A stretch of DNA of 64,000 nt from NCBI GenBank assembly GCA_010015655.1, contig ML976662.1:928818-992817 (forward strand), in the 5' to 3' direction. Every line of letters begins with the position of its first letter. Positions within the stretch are counted from its first letter, which is position 1. Below, piece by piece: positions 1 through 12,047 of the stretch. The stretch comes from Bimuria novae-zelandiae CBS 107.79 (Eukaryota; Ascomycota; Dothideomycetes; Pleosporales; Didymosphaeriaceae). The translations under genes and the position numbers were made by a program. The notes under the pieces are model-generated. The model was not told where the DNA came from, made no database searches, and saw only the letters and a program-made list of their open reading frames with translations.

Positions 1-2430
1 TGCCCGTATCTAAACATTGTCTTACGCGGCGTCGGTGCTTCACTGGTCCGCGAGACATAACATGCTCTGCTATAGCACTAAAGACCTCTATACTAGGGTC
101 TCGTAAGGCAACCATTCTATTTACGCCCGAGCAAGTCGCTGCCGATGATATCCGGAAGAAGCTGCACTAACGGCGCGTGCGCTATTCGCGGTGATGGTAG
201 TTGCTGCGCGGTTGTGACCTCCCCTCGGAGATCGGTACGCGGCGTCAAGAGCCTCTGGCGGCTATTTTCAAGTGCCGTAGACGAAGAGGCAATGCTGCGG
301 CACAAATACGCGCCAGTGACAAGAGGAACTATAGTGGACCTCACGTAGAGCGTATATCACTCAGGCGCCCTGGACATACCGGTGCCACTTCACCCCAGGT
401 TAGGTCGCTGATTTTACGTTAGACGAAGGCACTGCCAAGTGGCTCGATACACCCGATAGTGCCTTCCTAACGGGTATTGCAGGGAATGCCGGGGGACGCA
501 ATTGACTTTGCTCCTCACCGATCACTGTGGGCGGGGCGGCATACCGTCTCTTCTGACCGGTCAATGAGGCGAAATGTTTAATTCTTTTCAAATGCTACGT
601 CCCTGGACCTCCATGGGCCCATATAGGACTGATAATGGAGGCGGTGAGCAGTTGCACGTTGCTCAAGTTGACGTAAGATTCGCAAGATGCGAGGATTTGC
701 TCGAACGAAGATTGCTTGCAGTGTGGGTCCTCAGCGCACGTCATTCGCGCCTATTCTGATCTTTTTTGCCTTGCGCGGGGTGTTAGAATGATGGTCAAAC
801 TTCAAGCTCGACTCAAACGCCGGCCAGGGCGGCAAGACAGCTAGGGAAACGAGCGTTCGTTACTGCGGTATACCGAAGTGGACAAGCGCTCCTCCGCTCT
901 GGGTATAGCACGCTGAAGCACCTTTTTGTGTGTACTCGTTCTCATCCCGAATCTCGATACGAGAAATTCCAATTTTTGCAGTCTGACGAGCTTGTTGGTC
1001 AACACCTGATTAAAGCTCGGTGACATTTTGTTGCATCAAATGGACCGCAATTCGTATAAAAAACGGTGAATTGATGTTGCTGTCATAGCCTCACCCGCAT
1101 ATGCCACGCTTAAGTCTACTATAGACAGGGTTTATACAGCACAGTGTTAAGCGAGTATCCTTTTTGGATTCGTAAATGGACAGATAACATATCTATAGGC
1201 TAGAGCTGGACGGCCTGTGTGTCCTAGGCAACGATCACGGCGAAGCCCGAAAGGCGAGTCAGCGAAATCCGCTCGTTCAATACCTTTGTTCCGTGTCCAT
1301 GTGCAAGTCTGGTTGGCATCTACTACTTGCAAGAAGGATCTTCCGATCGCTAATGGCGGTACCTGCAAACGAATGTTTCTGTAAGCGAAGGCGTACGCCC
1401 TAATTCGCGCCCTTGGCTCAAACATGTCTGCATCCCAGAGTCGACGAGGAATAGTCCTTACCGCACCCGCGCATGATAGAACCATCGGGAGGGATAGACA
1501 CGGAGCGTATAATTTCAATTTATCCGGCATGGATCTTCATCTGTCTCACGGTCATCTGAGAAGAACACCCAAACGTTGAGTCAGGATGTCTTGACGATTG
1601 ACCTGCACTTACCACAGCATGCGTCCTGCAAGCTTCTGAAGAGCCAAGTCCCACCCGCTGAACAGGTGACAAGACGTTGACGCACCAAACCTCAAGCATC
1701 CGCCCCAAACGCTATCAGTGATTGTGGCGCTGAACCGCCATAACGGTATTGGCGCAACAGTCCAGATTAAGCCTACTGCAGACGAAGGACGAACAATGAG
1801 ATTTATCCGTTCCTCCCGCTGGCGAGCGCATCGTCCCGCGCGATAGTATCTCATTAAGATAGGGATCGTTGTGAGACAACACGATCGCGAGAAACAAAGT
1901 CAGCACCTTATGCTGAACGCCGCGTGAAGCGCCGATGCGAGAACATTTGCGGCGTGCTTGTAGTTCAGAGGCACTCCGGGTGTCAATGGCGGTAAACCCC
2001 CTGCTGCCCACCGTGCAGCGCGCTAATGCCGGGAGGGGTGCGCAATGCTGAAGGTGGTAAGCCATCTAGTCGACCTCCCATGACCGTCTGCCTCGTCGAA
2101 GAAAGAGCACGAGGAATTGATAGTTCGCGGAAACTAAACCGAAAGCAGTAAGGGTAACTTGCGTCCCAGTTCGGTCTGACAATCGAACCCCGTAACGCGT
2201 ACCTATTGACGTGGACGCTTCTCATTCCACCATAGCTGCTGCAACGAGTCTTTCGTCATACGAGAGTGTAGACAATCAGGAAATAGTAGTGCTGAGGAAG
2301 CCCTGCAGTATGACTGCTTCTCTGCCCCGCAGTGTGAGGACGCCATAACGCGCCATTTTATCGCTCAGTCCGTCCTAATCGATCTAGCAACGTGTTGCAG
2401 GTGTTTCCACCTATTTCCTAGGAGTGGACC
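1..2430. other. No recognisable gene
   Basis: I see no supportable gene, repeat, RNA gene or regulatory site here. Base composition looks balanced, with no long homopolymers, pyrimidine tracts or RIP-like TpA excess. Open frames on both strands are short (the longest about 127 codons), overlap one another and have no family-like motifs or plausible intron chains. The stretch resembles random-composition DNA more than the other intergenic spacers of this window. Confidence 0.5.
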
Positions 2431-2448
2431 CCACGTGGGGCGGAGAAC

Positions 2449-3247
2449 ATGGGGATCATGGACGTATGGCACGTCAATTGTGGGTGCGATAGCGACTGCA
2501 AAACACTGGTAAAACTGGTCGGATGTCGTCCCACCACCCATGCTAGTGTACCCAGTGAAGCTGACGAGAACTTGCAGGGTATTCCCGTTGACAGAAGCGG
2601 TGGCACAGAACTGGGTGTGGAGCTGATGCTGCGGGGATGTCTCTTTCAGCATGCAGCGTCAACGTGGTATGATCAACCTGGACAGGGAAATATGGCAGTC
2701 AGATTCGTAGGGCTGAGTATGCGAGGTTGATCGCGATCCGGGAGGAATTTTCTTGATGCGTGGTTCGGCCCCGCTTACAATTGAAAGTCCGAGTCGATGG
2801 AACGGAAGCTGCTAGACGATCCTTCGAGCAGGCGAAGCAATCGGCGTAGCTTTCCGGTTATACTTGACGAATCTGGGTCGACCGTGATGGAAGCTCATAT
2901 AGAAATTGGCACATTATTCGTAGTGGTCGCGCTTGCGCGAGGCTGTTGAAGTGGCACAGCTAAGTGCCAAACGATAGAATGACCAAACCGAAGCGCATAG
3001 CATGTGGCAAAGGGTGAAAACTGGACGCACTAAGCCCGGTTCTGATCGTGTTTCTGGACCGCTCACAAGCCACATTGTTTTTGGAGGATGCGGTGGCCCA
3101 ATTCTGCACGCTGACTTGGATACGCTTGAATATCTGCGCCAACGAATGGAAGACACGGATATTTACCCAGCCTTGCGCGATCTTCTTCGAGGGTTCGACC
3201 GGGGTTACAAGCGCTTTCCGTGGATGATTCGCCGCATCATGGAATGA
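2449..3247 (+). CDS. Possible unrecognised gene or gene remnant
   Basis: I do not recognise a family. An open frame runs 2449-2730, and the same frame is open again from about 2782 to 2938. A different frame is open from 2978 to the TGA at 3245-3247 and reads like a protein C-terminus rich in D/E/R/L, ending in a run with FPWMIRRIME. GT...AG pairs that could bridge the pieces exist, for example a donor at 2717 and an acceptor near 2785, but I could not build one convincing model. It lies 276 bp upstream of the dioxygenase start. The opposite strand (2365-2652) is also open, so strand is uncertain. It could be a decayed gene. Confidence 0.25.
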
Positions 3248-3350
3248 GGACCTGTGTGTATCTGCGCGACTCAGTCAGCTGTGCGTGGACGCTCGGCGCA
3301 GCCTCCTTGCTTTGGTCCTTCCCTGCATCAGACAGCGGTGACCTGGTGCA

Positions 3351-3357
3351 TATAAAA
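3351..3357 (+). promoter_or_regulatory. TATA box of the dioxygenase gene
   Basis: TATAAAA lies 172 bp upstream of the ATG at 3523. It is followed by a C/A-rich, CAACA-containing leader typical of fungal 5' UTRs. Confidence 0.55.
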
Positions 3358-3522
3358 GTCCTTCCCGGAAGCCTGGAACCCTGCAGCAACACCTCCAGTA
3401 CTACTTCAACAACTCAACAACACTTTCGATTCGAATCATATCACCAATACCCACAGCTCCCAACAACGAAAAGTCTGCAACACCATTTACCTTCCCAAAA
3501 TTTCCCCTTATCGCCATCAACA

Positions 3523-4839
3523 ATGTCGGTTTCAAGCATGAGTGCGAAATCTTCTATGGAGTCTATTCGTAGTGACTTCTCTTTTGCTTTGGCGCCGGAT
3601 AAGCTCGCACCGTCCGTCGACGGTCCTATGGTGTGGAGGAATTCTGAGCTCGACCCAGTGAGGTACTTGTACAACCTGACAACCGCCGAGGTGGCGGAAA
3701 TTCGCCTGGCTGTGATTCATTTCAAGTGTAGGTTCAAAATTTCCTGAATGGCAGATTGGGCTAACTGTATTGCAGTGTCAGGACTCGCCCGCTCTGACAT
3801 CAGCAAGGAGACGTTTCCCTTGAGCGAACAGTTGTCCAACAAATTGGCTGGCTTTAGCAAAGAATTGCATAGCGGTTCCGGCGTTGTCGTGATTCGGGGT
3901 TTGCACTCGGCTAGGTTCAATGACGAGGAGGCTGTTATCGCCTTCGTCGGCACTTGCGCACATATTTGCCCAGAACGCGCTACAGATTCATATGCGAATC
4001 AGACCTTGAGTAAGTACTAGAGAGCCACCAAAGACTAAAATTGGGCTGAATGAGGATAGGTCACATCCGCGATGCAACTTACGAGAAGGTGCCCCATTGG
4101 GCTAAGGATATTGGTCTTGCTGGCTCTAAGATCACTGATAAGATGGATTTCCACAGTGACCGATTCTCCGGTGACGTTCTGGCCATGCACGTCCGAAATG
4201 ATGGCGGTGCTGGTAACGGCGGCGAGCAATTTGTGGCTTCTTTCTGGAGCATTTACAACGCACTGCTTGAAAAGGACCCAGCTGCGCTTGAAACAATGGC
4301 GGAAGCTCAATGGCCCTTCGAGCTGAAGCAGAAGTGAGCGTAACCTGCAAGTGTGAGAAAACGACTTCTGACGATGTTTCAGAGACCAAGATCCATACTT
4401 GGAGCTCGGTCCCACCCTTTTCTTCTCCAAGGGTAAACCGATGTGCCAACTTGTCAAGGCGCCGCTTCTAGGTGGTGCTCACATTCCTCGCCACCCGAGC
4501 ATGCCAAATCTTTCGAAGGAACAACTGCACGCCATCCACGTAGTGGAAGAGACGGCTCGGGAGGTGTGCACTCAGCTCGATCGCCAGCAAGGCGATATTC
4601 AGCTCATCAACAACCTCAGCGTTATGCATGCTCGCGCCGCCTATGGCATGACCAACAACAAACCTAGTACGCGACACCTTCTGCGCATGTTCCTTCGGGA
4701 TCCGAAGAACGCGTGGGACAAGCCCGTAACGTTCAGGCATAACTTCGACGATCCTTTCACGTTCGGTCGCCCGCAGGAAATCCCTGTCCGCGATTTTGAC
4801 CCTTGGCGCAAGATCAGCGGACGTGAGAGCCACGGTTAA
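3523..4839 (+). CDS. TauD/TfdA-like Fe(II)/2-oxoglutarate-dependent dioxygenase
   Basis: Exons are 3523-3727, 3776-4009, 4060-4333 and 4383-4839. The introns of 48, 50 and 49 nt have GT donors and AG acceptors, and the first has a CTAAC branch site. The exons sum to 1170 nt, giving 389 residues. The product fits the fungal TauD/TfdA clavaminate-synthase-like family, whose members use iron and 2-oxoglutarate to oxidise small molecules. Visible metal ligands are H178 and D180 (in FHSDRF) and the distal His near residue 320 (SVMHAR). R335, fifteen residues later, is placed to bind 2-oxoglutarate. The start is the first ATG after the leader; in-frame ATGs 12, 24 and 33 nt downstream are possible alternatives. 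The substrate is unknown. No biosynthetic cluster is evident; the neighbours are a regulator and a GNAT. Confidence 0.9.
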
Positions 4840-5094
4840 ATATATCCTTTCCACACTCTCTTTCCGTATCAAGGTGGCTTTTGTTTGTTTAGCTTGGAGT
4901 GGCCATAGTCACTTATAAGGGTAGGTTGGTGTTTATTTGTACTGGTTGGAAGGCATGTTCAGTATCTTCATTGCGATGCCCAGGTAATCGTGTGTAACAT
5001 ACTCAATATACCGAATTTCTGCAGAAAAACTTGCTGCCACTGATGCAAATGACTGATTGGACGTAGCCGGTCCACCTTTGCGTGTGCTCCGTGG

Positions 5095-7707
5095 CTATGA
5101 ACAATGAGGAAAGGGCGGAAATGATCGCGTGGTCATGAAAGTAACGAAAACATCAAGAAAGGAGATTATATCCAAAGTTAAATGCCAGCCATCTTCAGAA
5201 GGGTCCTGATCCATCCGCTTGATAAAGAATTGTGCGTAGATCGCTGACCGATGTAGGGTGCGGTAGATTGGCCTAGAAGGACTTAGGTAAGCGCTTCGAC
5301 AGTGTTTCCTGCAGATGTGCTTACCGATGCCCCCGATACGATCGACAATACTCGCCACCTTCACTACATATTCAAATGCCTCATGATCGATATGACCCCT
5401 CTCACGCAACTCCTCGGGATTCTCTCGCGCTAGTTTGAACGGCTCAAAGTCTCGTAAGATAGCCTGCCAGTGGTACATGAGCACTTCAAACGAGTGCTCC
5501 CACTTTTTGAGCTGATTACTGACAACGTTATTGACGTGGGTCGCGACGGTCTGGTTATGTTAGCTTAATAACGCGGCTTTCCTACGGTTACTCACTGTTC
5601 CGTTTTTTGACAACATGTAGGTCGCCGCACTACGGTGTATATATTCCATGTTCCAAAATATCACATACAAAGCAAGGTACAGTTCGTACCAAGGCTTGAT
5701 TTTCGGTGTGAAAATCTTGGACGCACACAACTTGTTGCAAGCTGCTTCCAACTTCTTTAAGAGCTTCAATGCTGCGACGTCGATCTGCTGGCTGATCGCT
5801 GGAGGTAATGGTCGATCGCGCGAATTTCTGTCGTATGCCTCGTACTGGCTGCGACCCATCTTGCTGAAATCGTACTCTTGGATACCAGGAACGTCATTTG
5901 ACCAGACTGTGCCGTATCCTTGCGACACAATAGAGAGACATTGTATTCTCATGCAGAGGTCAAGAAGATTTTTTGAACCTGGTGGTCGAGTGCTTCGCAT
6001 CCGCATCACTTCTTGGTATGTGAGGAGTGCAATCTCATCATGTGAGACCCGTCTGAAGATCCATTGTTCGACGGCAGGCTGTAAGGTGTTGAAATATCCC
6101 TCAAACGCCGGAACTAGTTTTTGAGTATCGAACACAGCATACGGGGGCTGTTCGACAGTGATTAGACGCCCTTCTGTGGTATTCCACTCGTTCGTAGTTG
6201 CGTCCAAAAGCGGTCGCTGTGGACGATATTGGCCGATCGTGATCCGCATCGGGTGTATGTGGATAGGACCAGTCCCTGGAAGGTTCCACACAAAGTCCAT
6301 GCTGATGAGTTCCCAATTCTGTATCCACTCATAGCTTATGAACTCTCCCTCTTCCTGGTTCGATCGTCCATTACCTATGCTGAATTAGTTGAAAGAAAGG
6401 AAGATGGAACATCGGACGTACAGTGACGGACTAGCGTGGTATCTTCAATACGATCTCTCACGCACCCCACCTTGAACGACCTGGCCCCGCCTGATACTTT
6501 TTGACATTTTTGGCATGGGTCTCCGTGATCGCACTGAGAAGAGTCAGTCGGAGAGCTCGCTGCAGTAGGTGTGAACCTACACCTGACTTGTAGAATCTAC
6601 ACCGGAGGCAGCACTTTTTCAACTTGCGCATGTTGTGGGTCTTTTGTCGGGCTTGTTCATCCAGTGCTCCATTCCGCTTTGACACCTTGGACTTTTGCGA
6701 TCTCGCAACGAACGCCGCAGGGACTTTCGCTGCCGCTTTCTTGGGCTGTGATCGCCTTCCTCGAGTGAGACTCGTCCCGTGATAAGCAGGGTCGGGAAAA
6801 ACGTGTTGGACGTGTCCAAGGTGCTGTGCATCAGGCTCGGCAGGCCACAAGTGTGTTGTCGCCTCAGGCATTTGCTCGTATACGATGGGCGTTGAGTTGC
6901 TAGGGCCCGAGCTGACCATGGCCCACGCTGTGTTCTGTAAGGGTCCCTGGCCACTTACTGTCACGTCTGAAGCGAGTGATTGACCAGTGTGGCTAAAATG
7001 ATGCTGAGGAGCGACTGGTGATACGTCGACACTGGGTACGGGCGCCCAGGTTGCTGCTACCTGTGGCGACACATGCGTAGAAGGATGCATGTCAGAGCCT
7101 GTGAAGTTCAAGAGGGGAGCCAATGTCGGGGTGTCTGCTGCAAAGGAAGGCGCATTCGCAGCCACCGTAAGGTTCTCCCAAAGCGTTAGAATACATGACT
7201 GAAGTGAAGGGCGAAACTCACCTCGGCGACATGATGCTGTTCATGGTCCTCTAGAGGACGGCCTGCGTGCACGCCATTGCTCAGGTCGCCGTTGGACGCG
7301 CTTTCGTACTGTCGCGACGGCTGCGACTGGGCGTGCGGCGCAGGCAGTCTGCCGTCAGCCTCCCCGTAGGATAGCGACCGCGTAGTGAAGCTGCCCTCGT
7401 TGAAGGCCGGAATCCATCCCTGCGAGGCCGAACGGCTGTATGCTGCCGGCCATTGCGGTTGGGGGAGGTTAGAATTGACGTAATCACTGGACCCGCTATC
7501 GTCAAGATAGTGCGCGGGCGGAGGATGGCCCGACGGGCTAATACGCTGGAGATGGGCCGAAGCTACGGGCGCTCGCGACAACGCTCTATGAGAACGATTC
7601 CATGATGTTGCTAGGTCGGCGTACAGGTGTTCGTGGTTGCCAGGCAGAGCGTGGTAGTGCGAGTGCGGAGCGGTAGCGCCTCTGTGGTACTGGGAGCTGG
7701 CTGCCAT
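5095..7707 (-). CDS. Zn2Cys6 fungal transcription factor with central zinc cluster
   Basis: Minus-strand exons are 7707-7222, 7174-6581, 6533-6422, 6374-5596 and 5550-5095. The introns are 45-47 nt. This simple model gives 808 residues. The binuclear zinc cluster is C351-x2-C354-x6-C361-x5-C367-x2-C370-x13-C384, and the intron at 6534-6580 falls exactly before the third cysteine. A Ser/His/Pro/Gln-rich, probably disordered region of about 350 residues precedes it, whereas most family members have the cluster near the N-terminus. The C-terminal half looks like the helical regulatory region of fungal Zn-cluster regulators. A further intron at 5273-5324 (GTAAGC donor, CTAG acceptor) would end the protein at 5178 instead, so the last 75 residues are uncertain. 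It presumably acts in the nucleus on CGG-type sites; targets are unknown. Confidence 0.85.
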
Positions 7708-8503
7708 GACTGTGGGTGCAGAGAGCGATATGCGGCTGACAGCGTGCGACCTCAGGAGGCCAGAGCGGCAGGCTCGAGTTCCAGTGAGTCGCAGAGCGTG
7801 GGTCTGGGGCAGCCGACGTGACGGAGTGGGGTATAGTATGAGAGAATCAGCGGGCGACGAGCTCCAGGATGCACCAGACGATGCGTGAGACGAGCGCCTG
7901 GGAATGCGCTTGGCTCGAGTTCCCGTGGTCTAGCTCCTGTGCCCCATGAATCGCCCCTCTCACAGGGCTGCAGCCGTCCCGTCAGCAATTCCCTTTGCGG
8001 CTGGTGTTCGGCTTGCCGAACACAGGGCCCGTTCTCAAGAGCGCAGGCTGACCATTCCCAGGCCTCGTACATATTTCACACCGCTCGACCCAAATATCAT
8101 CCTCTAGGACTGTACTCGACCCCCATTTACCGTCGGCCCGACCCCTGCGTGCGTCTGGATGCATGTACCCAGATGGCAGTCGGTTGCCTTTGCTCCACGG
8201 ACTTGGCCACCAGTCCAATCGTAGCAGCTTGTTGCGATGCATCGACCCTTAGTATATGAGTTGAGCACTGGTTGTTCTCTTTTGACCGGTATCACGGAAG
8301 CTCAGTGACCGCTCTGGACGCTCAGCGAATCGTAGGAGTCCCGCTGCAAGGTCTAGCGCAGGTACTGTACATACATATCATGGACTGTGTCGCTTGGGGT
8401 GTCTCACAGAGCCTCCCGTCACAAGCGCCGGCAAAATCAGGACTCAATTGTGCTTTCGTTTCTTTAAAATCATTCGAATATTGTCATTGGACGTGTTAGC
8501 GCC
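7708..8503. promoter_or_regulatory. Divergent intergenic region between the regulator and the GNAT gene
   Basis: About 800 bp separate the two start codons. It should hold both promoters. I see no clear TATA box or other named site. It keeps normal GC content and CpA/TpG, unlike the RIP-mutated regions. Confidence 0.4.
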
Positions 8504-9705
8504 ATGTCATCGGTACCTGTGCTGCCCTTTTTGGATGGCATACGTCTAGCGACTGTGGATGACCTGTCCAGGATTGCAATAGTTGCTGCGGCAGGCTTCT
8601 TCCACTCACCAACCTTTCATTACCAGCGTGTTCATCATGCTGCATATCCGGAAGACACACTCCTGTACGTCGTCCAAAGCGTACCTCCGTTGCATTTGTC
8701 AGTAGCAGGGTGCAGATAGGCAGCGTCTATATCGGACAGCGTCCAGTAGAGTTTGCTGTGACGTGGATGATCGTTTCCCCTTGGAAAGATATGCTTTGCC
8801 GCCACGGTGCTGGTATCTGACGCGCGAGAACACAGTTCTTACTGGACCGAATATGACCAAGCCATGAAAGATCCCATGAGTGTGGTTCTCGTTGCCGAGG
8901 ACGTCCTGAAAGAGAATGAAGGTGACGATGAATACCCGGCGCTGAAGAATGCTGCCACTTATAGGCCCATGAATTCCTCCATTGGTTCCAAGGTTGTGGT
9001 TGGTGTGGCTTCTATATGCATGGGGAACGGGTCTGCGTATACGGGGATGTTTCAAGCCATGTGTGAGCTTGCCAGTACTCCGCGGTGGATTTAGCTTGAA
9101 GCTGACAACAACAAGGCTCCTCGGAATCCCGTCTCATTCCTGCGAATCCCAATCGCGACTGTTGTAAAGAAAGAGTCCGCATTTACAATGAAGCTACTGC
9201 ACCAGCGAAGGCTAGGTGTGTAGAGACTGCAACTGTTGCAGCTCGTGTTGACATGGTTAGGCATCTGGCGGGCCTGATGAGGTTGAGCACGCTTTCTGTC
9301 CATCCGTAAGCCATAGATAGCCTTTGGTCAGTGGCCAGGCACTGACTCTGCTAGTGCATACTGGCGTCGGGGGCATGCCTCGCGCCTCTTTAGCTGGAGC
9401 ACACGCCTCGCAGATCTCGATGGCGTGCCTATGGTAAGCTTCTGTTCCGTGGTCTCGGCCAGTCCATAAGTCCGAAATTTAGAAACTTACAGGGAATCTC
9501 TGCCGTTTCTCAAGGAGCGATAATCGCCGCGAGGGCCGGCTTCGAAGAGCGTGAGCTCGTTCGTGTCCCACGGGCATGCGGGGATAGTGCGACGTCCTCA
9601 GTGGATGGACCCAAGGGTGTGGAGATGGAACTGTGGGTAGCGATTCGCCATCCATGCGGAACGCCTGCCTCAAGAGAAAGCGCCACAAGTCTCGAATCCC
9701 AGTAG
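8504..9705 (+). CDS. GNAT-family N-acetyltransferase
   Basis: Exons are 8504-8664, 8836-9062, 9116-9305, 9355-9433 and 9493-9705, totalling 870 nt (289 residues). The introns are 171, 53, 49 and 59 nt. The splice joins rebuild family-like runs: LLSYWTEYDQAMKDP across intron 1, LSVHPAYWRRGHASRLF across intron 3, and VPMGISAVSQ across intron 4. The acetyl-CoA-binding motif A (R/Q-x-x-G-x-A/G) is the RRGHAS stretch near residues 196-201. The N-terminal part (FHSPTFHYQRVHHAAYPEDT) matches a common group of fungal GNAT proteins of unknown substrate. Unspliced, the locus looks like several short broken ORFs, so it is easily missed. The first intron is unusually long for this window. Confidence 0.85.
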
Positions 9706-10839
9706 TAAAGTTGTGCTGCTGATCGATGAAGTGCTTGGATCGTTCGACGTCGCTGCTGGCCGGATTAACTTATCGGAGATACCACGGGGCGACGCTTCCT
9801 TTCTCGTCAATTGGGGCAGCGGCGAGCGAGGCAGTCGCGTTCCCCACGCCATACTGCTCGGATACTACGATGAGAGCGAGTACTTGTTCTAGATTATAAG
9901 AGGCATTATATTCCCCTCGCTGCGGGACGCAGTGAAATATGGGACTTTTAGCGAACAAGCTGTGCCTCTTTACAAATCAGTACCAAGCTAAACTGTAACG
10001 CATGCACTCTCCCTTGATGACCATTAATGCATCCCTCTAGGCTTTAAAGCACGTATCCCGAAGCAGCCATGTGGTGCTAATAATATAATTTAACGAGAAG
10101 TTAGTGTTAAGGTGTTAAGGAAGGGGGTTAAGGGACGGAATCGTGTTTCGCGGCGAAGGTAAGCACAAAAATTGACCATTAATGCAATGCTCTCTTGTTC
10201 AAATAGCGGCCCAAAATGCCTTCCATTGGCCACCATCTTGCCTCCAGGTTTAATTTACAGGTGCAAGATTGGTAATCCCGCATGGGCTGCTTTCCTGCTG
10301 AAGTAAGACCTGGCAAGGTTTTCTGGAAACATGACCCATCAGATCTCGCCGATTTCATCAATATATTCCGGCCAAGTGAAGTTTTCATGAACAGGGTGCG
10401 AACCTATACTTCTTTATAATCCTTTTGATAGAAACAATCACCGACTAGCAGTTCAATGATCATACATTTAGATCCTCTCAGCATTCGACGACTAAGCAGT
10501 GGAGAGGGGGCGGCCTGCATGATCTCTATCCAGAAATGCCGCATTGAGGGAACTCAATATCGTTTACGCGATGAAACAAAGCGAAACATGAGCTGGCAGT
10601 AATTCATTCAGTGCTAACTGAAAAAAACACCAAAAAATTGAGACAATCCAAGGCGCAAAAAAAGGGCCGCAATAGATAGCCAACCAGATGTACAAGCCCT
10701 TAACCACGTCGATAACACGACAACAAGCATACCGCATTACCCAACCAGCCACACCCCGTGTAATCAACCCACTATCCCAAAAGAAAACACCACCCTAGCT
10801 AGATGAACGTAGACTTCTGATGAATCTTCCTCGGCTTCT
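9706..10839. other. Intergenic spacer
   Basis: This lies between the converging GNAT (+) and basic-protein (-) genes. I find no gene or RNA. A short repeated motif, GACCATTAATGCA, occurs near 10018 and in slightly altered form near 10175. A 70-codon minus-strand ORF (10179-10388) has no supporting feature. Confidence 0.5.
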
Positions 10840-11550
10840 TCACCGCGTAGACTTCCGCTTCGCCTGCTTCTTCTCCCCTCCATCTGCCTCCTCACCCTCA
10901 GTCTTCCTCTTAGCCACCCTCTCGCTCCTCCTCGTCCCCTCCGCCGACACCTTCTCCTTCTTCACGCCCGCAGTGCTCTTCTTCGGCCTCCCAGCAGCTT
11001 CACCCGCCTTCTTGCCGTCTCCCTTGGCAGGCTTTGCCTTCTTCGCCGTGTTAGCCTTCGGCTTAGCATTCTCCTTTTGGTCTTGTTTCTCTTCGGGAGA
11101 CGGTGACTCATCCTCGTCTTCTACTTTCTCCTCGGCCTTCTTCTTGCCCGATGCCTTCGGCTGCGGCGTGCCCTTCTTTGGCTCGTTTTTGGACCCGGGC
11201 TCGTTCTCGTAGCCGCCGCCGCGCTTCTCGTATTCTTTGGAGAGCTTGGAGGCCTGGACAACCCGTCAGCGAGCGTATTTCAAAGTCGATGTCAGATCCA
11301 AAGGAATAATTCTACACAATCTCCACGCGCTTCATAAACAAGCACAGGTGCGAAAACGCCCCAGAAACACTTCACAACACCGCATCCCGATATATCGCGT
11401 ATGAAAATGCGCAATGTAAAGCTCACAACCTACCTTCCACGCACTCCACTCCCCCTTCCCACCCCCATCCTTATTCGTCTCATTCTTAACCTCCTCCTTC
11501 ACCTTCTCCCTCAACTTCGGATCCGTTGGTTTTCCCTTACTCGACGGCAT
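10840..11550 (-). CDS. Small basic Lys/Glu-rich protein with AT-hook-like core
   Basis: Two exons, 11550-11434 (39 codons, starting MPSSKGKPTDPKLREK) and 11253-10840, are joined by a 180-nt intron (donor GTAGGT, acceptor CCAG). The product is 176 residues. The N-terminal third has low Cys, mixed Lys/Glu and Gly (KNETNKDGGGKGEWSAWKAS, then EYEKRGGGYENEPGSKNEPK). The remainder is strongly basic and low-complexity, with an AT-hook-like GRPKK core and several bipartite Lys/Arg nuclear-localisation-like runs. I recognise it only as a conserved-looking fungal protein of unknown function. A nuclear, DNA- or chromatin-associated role is inferred from composition. The long intron in so short a gene is notable here. 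Confidence 0.75.
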
Positions 11551-12047
11551 TTTCCCTTTCCACCTGTTTATATCTCGAACAAACAATATACTTTGACAAA
11601 CAGCGCACGCTGGTGAACAGCAATAACGGTAGATGTATTATAATAGACGCGAAAGATAATAACAGGGGAGGATAACGCGTAGCAGCGCGTCCGTGTTATC
11701 TATGTACCTTGCATAGTGAAACTATGACATCACGATTAGTGTGCCAGCCACTCCCTCAAATGACGCTTCAAAACACGCATGAAATGCCCCCCGACGCGCG
11801 CTAGCACGCGCCATTCATTGCTTTTTGTCGATTTGCATGTCTACTGTTTGCACGGAACGGTATTTCGCTTGCAAGTCATTGGGCGCCATCAATCCCTTGA
11901 AAGCAAGCGTAAAACGGGAACGCACGCAGCACAAGTCAAACGTCGGAGCTCTCAACATTTTATTCATCGATACTTCTACAAAGACATACAACTCTGAGTC
12001 AATTCACTTCCACCTGCACCACGTTATGCTGAACCACCGATCGTCAA
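11551..12047. other. Intergenic spacer with promoter of the basic-protein gene
   Basis: This lies between the start of the basic-protein gene and the stop codon of sec31, both on the minus strand. It must hold the promoter of the former and the 3' end of the latter. I see no distinct motif. Confidence 0.4.

Noticed and set aside
11254..11433. A separate small gene within the 180-nt intron of the basic-protein gene
   Set aside because: No open frame with support. Donor and acceptor join the two exons in phase.
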